Of a stretch of DNA of 64,000 nt, positions 20,578 to 32,516 are shown piece by piece. The DNA is from Sphaerulina vaccinii (taxonomy: Eukaryota; Ascomycota; Dothideomycetes; Mycosphaerellales; Mycosphaerellaceae): positions 2,356,001 through 2,420,000 of the forward strand of contig JAKUDP010000002.1 of the NCBI GenBank assembly GCA_022570795.1. Reading direction: 5' to 3'. The notes beneath the pieces are model-generated. The model made no database searches. It was given only the letters and a program-made list of their open reading frames with translations, and was not told the origin of the DNA. Position numbers and translations under genes: made by a program. Numbering within the stretch: position 1 is the first letter of the stretch; every line of letters begins with the position of its first letter.

Positions 20578-21725
20578 ATGATGGACTTTGGTCGGTCTGA
20601 TGCGACAGCGATGATAATGTCTCATGCTGACACGAACCAGATTCGTGGAGCGACTTTGCCTTACGAACCTTTGTCAACATCAGCCCTTCGCCGCAGTGGG
20701 CGCATCGACAAGTAGAGCCATATTTGGGCCTGCCGTTTGGCACTTATCTACGCTCTGAGCCCCCGTCGCGACCGCGACGATTGACTGGCCCTCTCCATCC
20801 TGCCGACGAGAGCATCTGGCATAAATTTCAAGTTCTTTCGACTCTGGCGACCGAGCAGCGCAGCACGGCCCAGGTGCACTCCGGTTTCGTCTCGAGACTG
20901 CCTTACGATGTGAGAATAATCATATACGAAATGGTTATAGGCGGCCAAGTCTTTCACTGCTCTGCGCAGGATCAGAAGAGTCCCATCACCCATTACGTTT
21001 GCAATCGACCAGACCGCATCGACGACGAAGGTGCCCAGCATAAATGCTCTAATGGCATGTACGGACAACACTTGTCACCACGTGGAAGTGGTGCTGGTGC
21101 TACTGTTGGGCTACTAGCTCTGCTTTTGACCTGCCGTAAGGTCTACTCAGAGGCGATTGGGACCTTGTACGGCAGTAACACATTCGTGTTCAGCCAGAAT
21201 TTTGCAGCATTCAGGTTCTTGAGGTTCATGATTCCGCCACAGCGACTATCGTGCATTCGACAGTTTCGCTTGCATATGCGTATCCCACGCCACCCAGGCT
21301 TGCACAATCGGGCGAATCGTGACTGGATCGATCTATGGCGGTTCTTTGGCACACAGATGACTGGTCTCCAGGTATTGTACCTTGAGTTGCAGATGTTACA
21401 GCCCACGGAAGCACAAATCGAAGCAACGCCAGATAGCAAAGCAGAGGGTTGGATCGAGCCTATTATCACCATGGTTAGTTCTGTTCAATAAGAGAACATA
21501 CATATGTCTGCGACATGTACTAACTCCTGCTTGGAATTTCTCCAGGCGCTCAGAGCACATCGCAAGCGTGGCTGCAAAGTCGAGCTGGAAACCCGAGGCG
21601 TGAGACATCTGCCGGCTCAGATCTTCTTGCAAGCTATGCAACACGAGCCTGATCTTGATGATGCAGAGCTTATGAGCCGCAGCTGCACAATCTTGCACGA
21701 GCGCATCAGAGTGTCTCTTGGATGA
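20578..21725 (+). CDS. DUF7730/F-box-like fungal protein
   Basis: My model joins 20578-20590, 20641-21473 and 21546-21725, giving 341 aa. The main exon contains SRLPYDVRIIIYEMVIGGQVF (about residues 95-115), an F-box-like motif, and later LLALLLTCRKVYSEAIGTLYG with NTFVF, the hallmark of the DUF7730-type repeats common in plant-associated ascomycetes. The second intron (GTTAGT...TCCAG, 72 bp) is well supported because the frame continues as ALRAHRKRGCKVEL. The 13-nt first exon is tentative: no ATG exists in the main frame upstream, and joining MMDF to DSWSDFALRTF over a 50-bp intron gives a methionine start, though the donor is GTCGGT. Function is unknown; F-box-like proteins of this type may act in ubiquitin ligases. 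Confidence 0.6.
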
Positions 21726-21970
21726 AAGGTGCAGTGTTGGGCAAACCGGAACGCTGCTGGTTGCGTGAAGCACAAAGGCTCACACATGGGAAATGCTCGC
21801 TGCTTGTTTGACTTGGTCAAAGCTTGTCAACTGCATTTCGCTCATGGACGGCAACGAACTTCGACTTTGGCGCCACTTCAGTACACTCAAATCGAGCTAT
21901 CGAGACTGCCCAAGCAAGCCTCCTCGACTTCACAACCTGAACCCGCCACCAGCTGCATCGCGAAATCACA

Positions 21971-22282
21971 ATGGCCCTCTTCACACCAAACTTTCAGCTG
22001 TCCGACGACGAGCGGGCTGCTTATGCCACCCTTCAGCTGCCCGAAGGTGCGACGCCTCAAGCAATCATGCTACAGTACAACATGCTCTTGGATAAAGCCA
22101 CGAAAGGGGAGCTTCCATATGACGAGCCTACTCAGGAGGAGCAACAGGCCAAGATCGACAGGCTCACCGACGTAAGCAGAATCATGGGATCCAATGCAGC
22201 CTGGTATTGGGCTGACATGTTTGCAGATACACAGGGCTGTCCAGGTGTTGTCAGACTCAATGAGGTATGGCATCGGACATGA
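21971..22282 (+). CDS. Small conserved-looking protein, unknown function
   Basis: A 103-codon frame begins MALFTPNFQLSDDERAAYA and is rich in Asp, Glu, Gln and Leu, which suggests a helical cytosolic protein. No signal peptide or membrane span is visible. A GTATGG donor follows the codons for VVRLNE, so the real C-terminus may be spliced; the nearest good acceptor (TCTCTGCAG, about 22391) would end the protein with two residues and a stop. I recognise no family. Confidence 0.45.
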   Translation: MALFTPNFQLSDDERAAYATLQLPEGATPQAIMLQYNMLLDKATKGELPYDEPTQEEQQAKIDRLTDVSRIMGSNAAWYWADMFADTQGCPGVVRLNEVWHRT

Positions 22283-22634
22283 TAGCTGGGTTGCGGCTCG
22301 TGATGGTCGGAACTGGCCAACGCCACCGCGTTGTGATTGTGAGGGCAGATACATACGTGCTTGAGACTCACAAGCGGGCTTCTCTGCAGTATCGCTGAAC
22401 ACTGCGCGAGCAGAGTTCGGCACATGCTAGTAGCCAGGAAAGTCAGTCCTTGCAGAGAGAGCACCCTTTTCGTCTCTGCGAAGACGCGAGCACCAAGGCA
22501 CTATAGATCCAGATATGCCAACAATGCTATGAGGAAGTGTTCACGGAGACATTCCAGTTCATGTCTCGTGAAAAGGTTACACTTCTTCAATAGTGTATGT
22601 GTCGATATGTTACACTGTACTTTTCCAAACCTCC

Positions 22635-23366
22635 TTACTTGAGCTGTTTAGGATCTACACTTTCCAGATGTTTGACAAGATCTTCTATCGTCACAACCTT
22701 CAAGCCATGCCGCCTTGCAAATGCTAGACATCCATCTCTTCTCATCATACCAAAGCCTCCGGACATCTCCGCCTTGCCAACAACGTACTCGCCGTCCTCC
22801 ACCATCTCAGCAATGACGCCCACTGGCTCCTTACCCGCGAGCTTGCAGAAATCCACAGCGGCTTCTGTATGACCAGCACGCACTCTCACTCCACCCTCTC
22901 GAGCCTGCAATGGGACAATGTGGCCTGGCCTGCGGAACCAATCTTTCTGCACTGCAGGATCTGCCAATCTTCGGCATGTCAAACTGCGATCCTGAGCGCT
23001 GATGCCCGTCGTCACTCCTTCTGCTGCATCTATTGTGATCGTGTATGCCGTTCGGTTGGGGTCTGAGTTGTGAGTCACCATTTGAGGCAGCTCTAATCGT
23101 GCTGCCAGGGCAGGCACAATGGGTGCGCACAGATAGCCCGAGGAGTAGCGAACGAGGAAGGCGGCTTTGGCAGGCGTGAAGTCTTGGGCGGCGATGATCA
23201 GGTCACCTTCGTTCTCGCGATCTGTGGAGTCCATGACCAGTATGAAGTCGCCATTTGCTGTACAGCATCAGTGGTGCGCGATGCCGACAATGTGCTCAAG
23301 CTCACCGAATGCCTCAATGGCATCTGGAATGCTGTCAAAGCTGACATCGCCATTGGTTGTGGCCAT
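22635..23366 (-). CDS. RIB3: 3,4-dihydroxy-2-butanone-4-phosphate synthase
   Basis: Exons 23366-23306 and 23257-22635 with a 48-bp intron (GTGAGC...TACAG) give 227 aa, close to other fungal RIB3 proteins. The acidic metal-binding loop DRENEGDLIIAA is at residues 33-44 and crosses just past the splice site. SSGYLCAPI, HNSDPNRTAYTITIDA and GHTEAAVD are the other conserved active-site segments. The enzyme converts ribulose-5-phosphate to 3,4-dihydroxy-2-butanone-4-phosphate plus formate with Mg2+, feeding the carbons of the riboflavin xylene ring. It is a single-function protein, not fused to GTP cyclohydrolase II as in many bacteria. The first-exon sequence is family-typical (IPDAIEAFANGDFILVMD), so start and intron are secure. 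Confidence 0.95.
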
Positions 23367-23486
23367 TGTATGCTATTCGCAGTTCTTCGAGGCGAGGGAC
23401 AGGAAGCAATGGACGAAGAGAGGTTCCCTCAAAACTTTGTGCTTTGTGCTTCCGTAAGACCTTTCCGCGAGATCCCAGCACAGATA

Positions 23487-23955
23487 TCACGAGGCTAGAG
23501 GAGGGGAAAAGTATGATGATGATGGCAGTGGGCGAGGCAGACCGTCTACGAATGCTTTGAAATGGACATGGCACGCCATTGTATCAATGCCCACATCTGT
23601 CATCATCAGAGTGTGGTGGGGAGGTTTCATGGACTTCGCCGACAACGCTTTGCACACATCTCGGCTATGTTCCGGCGAGAGTTTTCTGGGGCCGATCATA
23701 CGCATATGAACTGGCATCTGTGCAGACCTGGCCTCTTGGTGGACGATTTCGACGACAGCTTCCTCACGCGCAGCCAACCAGACCTCGGTGTGCCAGGACA
23801 CCGACTACGAAACGGCGGAACGTCTGTGAGCTGATTGCTGTTCGTGATCAGTCTACCCAATGCACGTCCCAGCGAGCCGATACATCGTGCTCGTCGACCA
23901 GCAGGACCTTCGCTAGCAGCGATATCCACCAAAAGATTGCATGATTCGGCGACAT
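23487..23955 (-). CDS. Hypothetical protein, two exons
   Basis: Two open segments, 23955-23857 and 23804-23487, join in frame over a 52-bp GTAGAC...CGTAG intron to give 138 aa. The N-terminus is hydrophobic (MSPNHAIFWWISLLAKVLLV), possibly a signal anchor, and the body reads VEIVHQEARSAQ, RDVCKALSAKSM and HHTLMMTDVGIDTM. No family is recognised. It lies upstream of RIB3 in the same orientation, 120 bp from the RIB3 start. The coding case rests only on frame continuity, splice signals and sequence texture. Confidence 0.35.
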
Positions 23956-25630
23956 CTTGATTGCTCACTCGGACCGCGTTTGACAAGTTATGCTTATTAC
24001 TCTGCCGACCGCAACGAGTCGTTGTCGTGCGCTATGTCCCGATCTGCAACAAGAAGACCTGTCCTATACATCACCACTTTTCAGCATACTCCTTTCTTGT
24101 TCCGGATGGCTCTGGCCCACTCGGACTGCGTTACTAACACTTTTCTATCAAATCTATCTGGATCATCGGTCGAAGCACAGCCTGCTTTCCCAATTTCCAG
24201 CTTCGGATCACGATGGCTTTTGTTGCAGCATCATGCTGGCGGCTCATATGCGGAGTTGGCAACCGTGATCCAGAACACGACGCTTCTTTGGGCCGAAGAG
24301 ACTCCTGCAGAGCCGCTCCCTCGGGGACGATGTGCCGGTGCAAGCATGTTACGACCAACTCTATGGGTGCAGACGGTGCGCAGGGCTCCGCTCCAGCGAC
24401 TTGCGGCTCAAACTCACCAGTTTTTCTGTCTAGCTACGGTTGTAGCACTTCTTGGTTTTGAGAAACATCGCAGTAGTTCGCTGCGTCGTGGACAACATAT
24501 GTGGTTGTGAACGCGAGCTGAGATCTGCGAACGAGAACAGCACAGCATGATGAACGAAGCCATTATGTCAAACGCCTGCACGATCTCACACGCGATCAGA
24601 ATGCCCGTGCATGCCACACCTGCCGAACCACCGGAAAGGCTGCTTTAACTGGCGCTTGTCAAGTGTTGTGTATCAAAGTTACTTGACTAGCATACTACAC
24701 TTTCCTACCAAAGCCGGACGCATCTGGCTCTCACTACACAACGGCACCCTCTCCTTCGTGTTCGCAAAGTCGCGCACAAGTTCCGCTGGAGGCAGCGAGA
24801 TTCTGCAATCTTGCATTGCCCATGGAAGTTGTAGGTACCTACAATTCTGCACTGATGAAAATAGGCACAGCACGAATCCTAGCACAGGGGTAAACGCAGT
24901 CGGGGATATTCAAATGCTATTCTTACCTAAGGCGGCTGTCGTGGCATTAGTTGTATCGACCCTGTTCAGATCATCCAGTTTGTGGGGACCGTAAACTCCG
25001 GCATGGAATAGCTGCACGAGCTCGTCGCAGACTTTTGGTTGGAGACCGAAGATACGCGATTGGTTATGAACGATATCTTTTGCACAACCTGCGACAGCCA
25101 GCAAAGCATGGTGTGAAGGCCACAGCATGCGACGATATGCGACTCACCTGTTCTATAGTGCGAGATGGCCTGTATACATCGCTGATGTTGATGATCGACA
25201 AGAGATAAGGTTGATGAGCACGGCGCGTGTGCATTATGACATGCCGTAAGCGGGTACATGCGTCGGCGATCTTTTACACTTCTCTTCACGCCGTGACGCG
25301 CGAAATGAGTCCGTGTTGCGCTCGATCATGAACAAACGAGTGATGCTAGGAAGTACAGCTCCGTGCACCCGGCCGACCAGATCCAGGACTGCGCGGTGCT
25401 CCAGCATGAGCCACATGGCGTCAGAAACCGTTGTCTCGTAGAAGAATTAATTCGTTCTAGAGACTTGCTGACAGCCGCAAGATCAGAGTCACTGGCTTGA
25501 TCAGATAAATAGACTCTCATTTCGCCCATTATTCTTTGTCACCTCTCGATACTATGAGAAGCAGAAAGATGGCACCTTGACTGATTGCAACATCCGATCC
25601 CATAGATCTAGTCCCGGCTTGACATCACAG

Positions 25631-25637
25631 TATAAAA
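25631..25637 (+). promoter_or_regulatory. TATA-like box
   Basis: TATAAAA sits 79 bp upstream of the first ATG of the weak frame at 25716. It is a good match to a TATA element, but a match of this length also occurs by chance. Confidence 0.25.
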
Positions 25638-25715
25638 CAAGGACCCCTGCAGCCCAGGGCCAGGGCCGCAATCACTCTGCATTACTAGGGTGCATTGAGC
25701 TTGACTCGCAGATTG

Positions 25716-26039
25716 ATGCTGCACCTGCCCAAAATGTGCACAACACTGGAACAGGGACCAATGCTATCTTGTCTGGAGGGCAAACAAGACACAGCGGAGA
25801 CCGAAAGGCAGGATGCATCGGTTACTGATCCGGATGCCCATGCGAGGCAGATCTACCGCTGCTGTGCCGTGATCTGGGTTGCAGCAGTCTGCCAACCGTA
25901 CGGCTCTGACCAAGAAGTCGGCCTGTCTTTAGCTCTCGTAACCAGGGTCATCCTAAGTGTATATCAGGCGCGTGCACTGGACGTGGGTGTTATGGACTGC
26001 AATCTCTTGCTCGAAGAAGCGATGTCAGCTGGAGCCTAG
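25716..26039 (+). CDS. Doubtful small protein
   Basis: A 107-codon frame begins MLHLPKMCTTLEQGPML and ends VMDCNLLLEEAMSAGA. The C-terminal half is hydrophobic and helical in texture (LSLALVTRVILSVYQARAL), and a TATA-like box precedes it. A second overlapping frame is also open for part of the stretch, which weakens the case. No family is recognised; it could be a fragment of a larger decayed gene. Confidence 0.25.
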   Translation: MLHLPKMCTTLEQGPMLSCLEGKQDTAETERQDASVTDPDAHARQIYRCCAVIWVAAVCQPYGSDQEVGLSLALVTRVILSVYQARALDVGVMDCNLLLEEAMSAGA

Positions 26040-27590
26040 CTTTTTTTGTTGCGTGTGCTGAATGCTATATGATCAATACACCTCTGATGCTCTGCACTGA
26101 CTTCTACCTTCTTTTTGCTTTGACCTACATCATAGCACCACCACAACACACGTTCCTTCTTTGAACTCTCTCATACTCGTATCCTATTTGGGTAATACAT
26201 TCATTCATTGTACAAAGCATCGATTACTACACTCTTGCTTCAGAGGTGTATCTGGAGAACAACACGAGCTCGTCGAACCTGTCATTCCATCGCATTTCGA
26301 GATTGGTTAGCGTTGTTCGCAGGTCGGATACGCGCAGTGAAAGCGTCCTTGGTCGATCTTATTGTTGATAGAAGGTAGAGGAAAAAGCAGGCTGGATAGT
26401 GAAGGCAAGGAGGGAAAAGAGTTGGATAATATATCGACGCGGTTGCAAACCAGAGCAAAAGACTGTCCCCACGACTGGCCACGGATTCCCAGGGACCAGA
26501 AGGGAGCCATCATCGACGAGTGATCCAATCCTTTGCTGCTCCTGAAACGCAGCGCGAACGAGGAGCGACCAGATAGGATTCGACTTCGGCGCCACACCAT
26601 ACCTTCGAGCGCAGCAGGAGACAGCGGCTAGAGTCATCGAAAAGAACTCCAACACAGCATCCAAACATCCGTGCAGGACGAACTCCTGGCTCGAGCTGGC
26701 CATTGATCTTTCGCAATAGTCCGCTTGACTGCCGTTGCGACCAGATCGCCGAGTGATCGAGCGCTTAGACTCTGTCGAAAGGTCGTCCGCTGCAGACTGC
26801 GATATCGAATATTGCCGTGTCGACAAACGCCCAAAGAGGAAGTCGCCAGCTGAGCGCTCGCTGAAACAGACTCAACATCGTTACGTTGCGTTGCATTCAC
26901 GCAAAACAGAGACGCAGGGAGTTCGAAATTGAGGTTGAGGATGCAAGAATAGAAATCTGCCAAGCGGTCGACTTCCCCCTTGCTAGCTTCCCGGACTCCC
27001 GCTCCTGCCTCGAGAGTTGTGCACCGACCATCTTGAGAACGCGAAACAGAAGCTGCCATCAACACACTCTCTTCACAGTCGGAGAGGTCTTTTTGCATTA
27101 CACACGACCAATTTCTTAGACCTCACCCATATAAGGTACGTTCTCGCATTCCCCATTACTGTCCGGAGCGGCGCCGGCGGTGGAAACAGAAAAGCCTGCA
27201 CCTCCTTTTGCCGGCGAACGCGAAGAAAGACAAGCGTCCCAAACGAAGCGTCAAACGGAACGCTGCATCGAGCCATCCCAGTCGAGTCGATAGATCGCAA
27301 TCATCATCACATTTGCTTACAGACTCTTGGTACAGGTTCTTCCTTAGCTGCAGGGAAGCAGTGACCTACGCTTGGATCCTTGGTTGACCGAGCGCCTCGA
27401 ACTACACCACCTCTCCACCTTCCATCTCCTTCGCAGCGACGACGAAAGACGAACTGGGCACGCGCCCATCGCACGACGGCGGACAGATATTGTCGCTTTG
27501 CGGGCGTCGCCAGGCCAGAAATCTCTGATCCAGTCAGTACACTCTCGTGCGTCGTTCGAGTGCAACACACATCACACTCTGTCGCATTGG

Positions 27591-29282
27591 ATGTCTCTAC
27601 CGTCCATCGGCAACATACTGTTCGCGCAATACCGCAAGAGGAGGGATAGCTTGACGGCGGACATGGATCTCCATACATTGCTGAATACTAACAGGGCCGT
27701 CTCAGGCGCAGTAGTTAATCGCAACATGCAATACGAAGTCCCCATGCCAATCAGCATGAACCACGACATGCACACACCGAACGGACACTACACCGGGCAG
27801 AATCTCTATGTGCCCAGCGCCAACAACAGGATCAAATCCGAGAATGGCTCTGATCGCGGCGTCTCCCCACACTCCTCTGAGCACTCCTCGAGATACTCGT
27901 CCACAGCACCTCAGAACTCGGTAGCATATCAGCAAATCGCTGCCCAACTCACCAACGGCATGCGATATCCATCTCCCTCAATGCCGCAAGCCAACCAGAT
28001 GCCAATGCTGTCACAAAACTATCAGCCAAATGGAACCCCCGACAGCAATTACCCACAACAAACTCCTACACTTGGTGCTACACAGCAGAGCACGCCACAG
28101 GAGCAGAGTCCGATGGAGAGCACACGAACAAGTACAGGGAGCAGCGGTCTGCCTAAGGCATTCGCGTGTTCAACATGCAGCAAAGGTTTCGCCAGAAGGA
28201 GCGATTTGGCGCGTCATGGTGCGACAATCTTATGTTTCATCCCTTGGGAAGAGAGGCGCTAACGTGAGATCGCAGAGCGCATCCACAGCGGTATACGGCC
28301 ACACGTCTGTGATCACCCAGGCTGTGGCAAGCAATTCATCCAGCGCTCGGCGCTGACAGTGCACTCGCGTGTGCACACTGGCGAGAAGCCTCACATGTGT
28401 GAGCGTTGCGGAAAGGTAAAGCAGTTCACACCATATCCCTTTGACAGGCACTGATTAAAGCAACAGCCATTCTCCGACAGTTCTTCTCTCGCCCGCCACC
28501 GCCGCATCCACTCTGGAAAGCGACCATACAAATGCCCATACGCCGACTGCCAGAAGACCTTCACCCGCCGCACGACTCTCACGAGACATCAGAACCACCA
28601 CACTGGTACGATCGAAGAGTCGGAAGCGGCTACTGCGGCGGCATTGGCATCTCGCGTGTCCATGCAGGGTCAGCGCTCGCGAGGTTCGGATGAGGATAAC
28701 GACTTCTCCGATAGTGGTAGATCTCCGCTACCACAACCTGATCGCCAGTCCACGAACTCTCCAGCTGCAGGAATGAACGGCATGCCTACCCTTCAACGGC
28801 AGCCTTCGGACTTCTATATGAACGCCATGTCTGGCGGCATGGCAGCTGTGCCGCCGCACATGCGCAATGAGGTTCAGGCATCGCCGCGTGCACAATCGCC
28901 TCAGCAGTATCCCATGCCAGTCAATGGTACGCCCCAGCAACGCAACGCGCTTGCCTCGATCTCCTCAGGTGGTTACAATGCGCCACCACAAATCATGGAA
29001 CCACCAGCTACCAATGGCCAGCAGCAACAGACTGGCAGTGGTCACAACAGTCCACATCTCAACGGCAACATGAATGGCTGGCAGTCGCCTCACAATGGCA
29101 TGGGAGCTGGCCAACACCAGACGACGGACTACTCATATCCCGATGCCAATGGTTACCCATCCCACAACGTCAATGGCCTGCACAACTATTACCAAGCTTC
29201 AAATGTCCCACGACCTCACAGCACTGGTCCTGTCGACTACGGCAGTGGACTGCGCCAAGAGATGTGGACACAGCAGCCCTAG
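27591..29282 (+). CDS. C2H2 transcription factor with four zinc fingers
   Basis: Exons 27591-28218, 28276-28415 and 28467-29282, with introns of 57 and 51 bp, give 527 aa. The start MSLPSIGNILFAQY is preferred over the in-frame ATG at 27372. Four consecutive fingers lie at about residues 190-300: FACSTCSKGF, HVCDHPGCGKQF, HMCERCGKPF and YKCPYADCQKTF. Finger 1 is split by intron 1 inside its His pair; intron 2 falls inside finger 3. Linkers of the HTGEKPH type support tandem DNA binding. The N-terminus is Ser/Gln/Asn/Pro-rich and the C-terminus is similar, with many Met/Gln/Asn/His, as expected for activation regions. It is surely a nuclear DNA-binding regulator; the orthologue and its target genes cannot be named from the sequence. 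Confidence 0.92.
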
Positions 29283-30521
29283 GACGGTGGACTGTCCTGG
29301 GCGAACCTTCCACACGCCCTGGCGATATGACACAGCCGCTTCACAAGGCCAACGCCGTCATTGATACGGCACACTCAGCAAGCGGACTCCCACTCAGCTT
29401 GCATTCCCATCACCGGAGGTCATGGACCGGCTTGATACCCACATCGATTATGGTTGCAATTGAGTTTTGCCTGGGCTCGTTCGGCGTTTTCATCGATTAC
29501 ACGGAGTCCATCATGGGCTGTCTGATACCCACTTCGCCAGATTATACCACTCATCTCTTTTGTCTAAGACTGGCCTTCAAGGAGGAAGAGCCAGTCGCTC
29601 TAATATCGGGTTGCTTTTATTGCGGGCGCACAACAAAAATGGGACACCGCATACGCTCGCAAGCTTCTGCCATGATGAGTATACGACTGTGTTGTAACAT
29701 AGGCGGCAGCAGCTAGAGCTTTGCGGCCAGAATGGGAAGGAAGGGATACGGGTATAAAACAGCCTCGCACGAGTCTGATACTGTTAAATGTAATTTGAAA
29801 CGCAGTCGTCCGCAGCTGCGAGAAAGAGAGGATATCGCATATTGTAAGAGAAAGGAGGAGACTCGGTTGCGAACCTTTGCGGCCGATGCATTGGAAAGAC
29901 TGACAAGCAGGCTTGACGTCTGCGTTCTCGTCTGCAGAAGAGATCTTTTGTCGCGTATAGCAATAATAAGTGTGTCGTCGAGTCTACACGGCGCACCCCA
30001 AAAATCATACCAAGCTTCCGCGCAGATGTTTGCTACTCCCGCCAGTGCGTGATGCTCGACCTGAGCAAGTGAACAGGTCACAAGTGATCAACCAATGACA
30101 TGCCCTTGTTGGAGATATGATTCAGCATTGGCTCCAAACATGCATGTGATCGTGCAGTTCTTGATCCGCCTAGCATGGCTGAGACTTTGTCATTCACCTT
30201 TTCAGTCTCAACAGTAGATCCTCAAAGTGAGTGACATTGGAGAAACTGCCAGCAGTGTCAGTGATTGCACCTTTTCGAGAGCGAAACAAGGCACAAGCTT
30301 GCCACTTCTTCGAGACGGACGACGTTCCCCACTTCTTCACAACTTCGACAACCTCTGCACCACGAACGGCCCAAACCTTCAGCACAACTTCACACATTGA
30401 CACTCACTGTGAGAGACGCCACGAGAACAGCATTACCAACAGCATTTTCCTACGACTGCGCATACACAACAGAACAGCACCAATACAGCGATCACGCGCG
30501 TCAATTATCACAATCGAGTGA
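29283..30521. other. Intergenic, 1.2 kb
   Basis: This stretch holds the 3' region of the C2H2 gene and the promoter of the F-box-like gene. The last 350 bp before 30522 are CA-rich and pyrimidine-rich, typical of a fungal 5' leader. No other coding sequence is supported. Confidence 0.45.
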
Positions 30522-31937
30522 ATGGCGCGAGCAACTCCATCGCAGGCATCCACTGACAAGACGACGCCGATGTCAGCCTCGTCCACAGTGAACAACACCG
30601 CACGAATCACCAAAGCACGTTCGGAAGGCGCAAGCACAAACCGCACGACACGACAGAGGAGCAGAATGTTGGCACAAGCGAGCAGTAATGGCGTGCTACA
30701 GGCGATGGTGGACGAGGTCAGCTGTGAGCCAGAGTGCTCGACATCTGTTGGGCAACTCGAGGGCAAGGCAAGCGGTAAACGCAAGCTCAAGCAGATTGAC
30801 GACGGAGATATTGCAATGCACGAGGAGGACCTGTTATCTGCTGAGCCAGAGCTCTGCCCGATTACAGACAAGGACACCAAGCCATTCCCCATCATGGATC
30901 TGCCAACCGAAATTCGACTCGAAATATATCGCGCCTGCCTGACAAGGCCATACAACATCTTGCTGTCAAAGAGGGAGCTACCACCGGTTGCCAAGGATGA
31001 TGGGGAGGGCAACAATGTGAGCCTGTCCTTGGGAGGCAAGTACGGCTCTGATAACGACGAGAACGAAACAACTCATAGTCAACTTCGATCTGACTTCAGC
31101 AACTCTGTACCTGCTCGCAGAACGCTTCCATCTCAACGCAGTGCTGGCTCTCGCAGCGCCCGTCCGACCCGCCTTGTCGCCAGCGCATCGGCGCCAGGTC
31201 CATCTTCCACCACCACCGGCACTGCTGTCACGAATGTCGGTTCCAGTACAGGCGTCACTTTGAGCGGCGTACGTACAATTCGTTCTAACCGCCGCGTGAC
31301 TGTGGACTCGCGGAGATACGCGCCTCAACCGGAACCAGAACGCAATCAGACTCAGGATCCATTGATCACCAATGTGCTGAGAGTTAGCAAGGAGATCTAT
31401 AAGGAGGCCCGAAGCGTGCTCTATAGCGAGAACCACTTCGTTCTGGACCTCAACACTGCTATGCAAACGCTTGGACACCTACATCAGCGATCTCGTCGCC
31501 AGATCAAGCACATCGAGCTGGAGATTCCAACCTATAACGAAATCTTGGAACGCTTCCAGGAGACTGTGCGCCTCAGCTTGCGCTACTGCTCAGGCCTGAA
31601 GAAGCTCCACATCAACATGCCGTTCACTCTTCCTGGAGCGGATGGTAGCGGCACCACCGGCAACGCAACGGTCTACGCAAACGGCTTCGACATCCTGCGC
31701 TGGTTGCCACAAGAGTGCGATATTCTCATGCAGGGAAACATCTGTACTGAGATCGAGACCGTGGTCCAGAAGCATCTGCGACTGTCCAAGACGCTTGACA
31801 AGGTACGTCGCCGCGTTTTGCTAAGCCAATCCTCATTTGTTCCCTTTCATGAAGAACTTACGCTGACTCCTTGCTAGCTTGCGTATGCCCGACGACAATT
31901 GATCTCGAACGAAACAAGCTCCTCGAACACCAATTAG
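30522..31937 (+). CDS. F-box-like protein with disordered N-terminus
   Basis: Exons 30522-31802 and 31878-31937 with a 75-bp intron (GTACGT...GCTAG) give 446 aa. Residues 1-120 are low-complexity, rich in Ser, Thr and Ala. The segment FPIMDLPTEIRLEIYRACL near residue 126 is an F-box-like motif. A Ser/Arg/Thr-rich insertion separates it from DPLITNVLRVSKEIYKEARSV, where a domain of the fungal DUF7730 or similar type begins (LRVSKEIYKEA...LYSENHF). The final exon adds a 19-residue tail. Such proteins are expanded in plant-associated Dothideomycetes. They are presumed to recruit targets to SCF ubiquitin ligases, but no substrate is known. The gene lies between two transcription-factor genes without operon-like spacing. 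Confidence 0.75.
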
Positions 31938-32516
31938 GTTATGCCAACAACTTCGAATAACCGAGCTCGCTGCTGAGCACGAATCTTTCCTATCACTCTT
32001 TTACCTCCAGCACTTGAGGCCCGATGAACAGGGCGGGCTTTCTGGAACGCCTTCCTACTGTACATCTTGTTACGCGAAGACCGCATTGCCTATTGACCAA
32101 GATCGCTTGACGCTGAGCGATGTGATCAAGAACGTCATGTTGGTATGTCTGGCAAATGCGACTGTTTCTGAGTCGTCTTGTGAGGGATGGTGGTTTTGTC
32201 TCTGGCCCGTGAGCAAGTATTGACGAAGCTATGAGGTGTTGCGCTTGAACGATGCTCACTGAGGGTGAGCCTGTGTACGATAAAGAACGATCACGCTTGA
32301 TACATGATAGGACGACACTTTGCCGAGGACGATTGGAAATTGGCCAGGCAGATAGTTGATACTACTGTATGACTCGACTGCAATGATATGGTGCAGCTGA
32401 ACTACGTTTATGCCTTCTCTCCATTTTCTTTCCTTCGTGACGAACACCTTAAGGCTGACTCATCATCCGCCTCGGCATGTAAAACAGATATCCGCCGCCC
32501 AAGCAACTGCACTCCA
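31938..32516. other. Intergenic, 0.6 kb
   Basis: Holds the 3' flank of the F-box-like gene and the promoter of the next regulator. A frame in phase with the regulator is open from an ATG at 32388, adding 43 residues of doubtful value; otherwise nothing was found. Confidence 0.45.

Larger units (their letters stand above)
23956..27590. other. Long intergenic stretch upstream of the C2H2 gene
   Basis: About 3.6 kb holds only one weak candidate (25716-26039). The right part, roughly 26900-27590, is probably the promoter and long 5' leader of the C2H2 regulator; an in-frame ATG at 27372 exists but adds 73 residues of poor quality. Minus-strand frames of 97-155 codons at 26307-27098 overlap one another in different frames and are not supported. 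The composition is not AT-rich, and I see no transposon remnants. Confidence 0.4.

Noticed and set aside
23941..24510. 189-codon plus-strand frame upstream of RIB3
   Set aside because: No family features, overlapping frames open in other phases, and no promoter or splice evidence.
26307..27098. Overlapping minus-strand frames of 97-155 codons
   Set aside because: They overlap each other in different phases upstream of the C2H2 gene and lack motifs.
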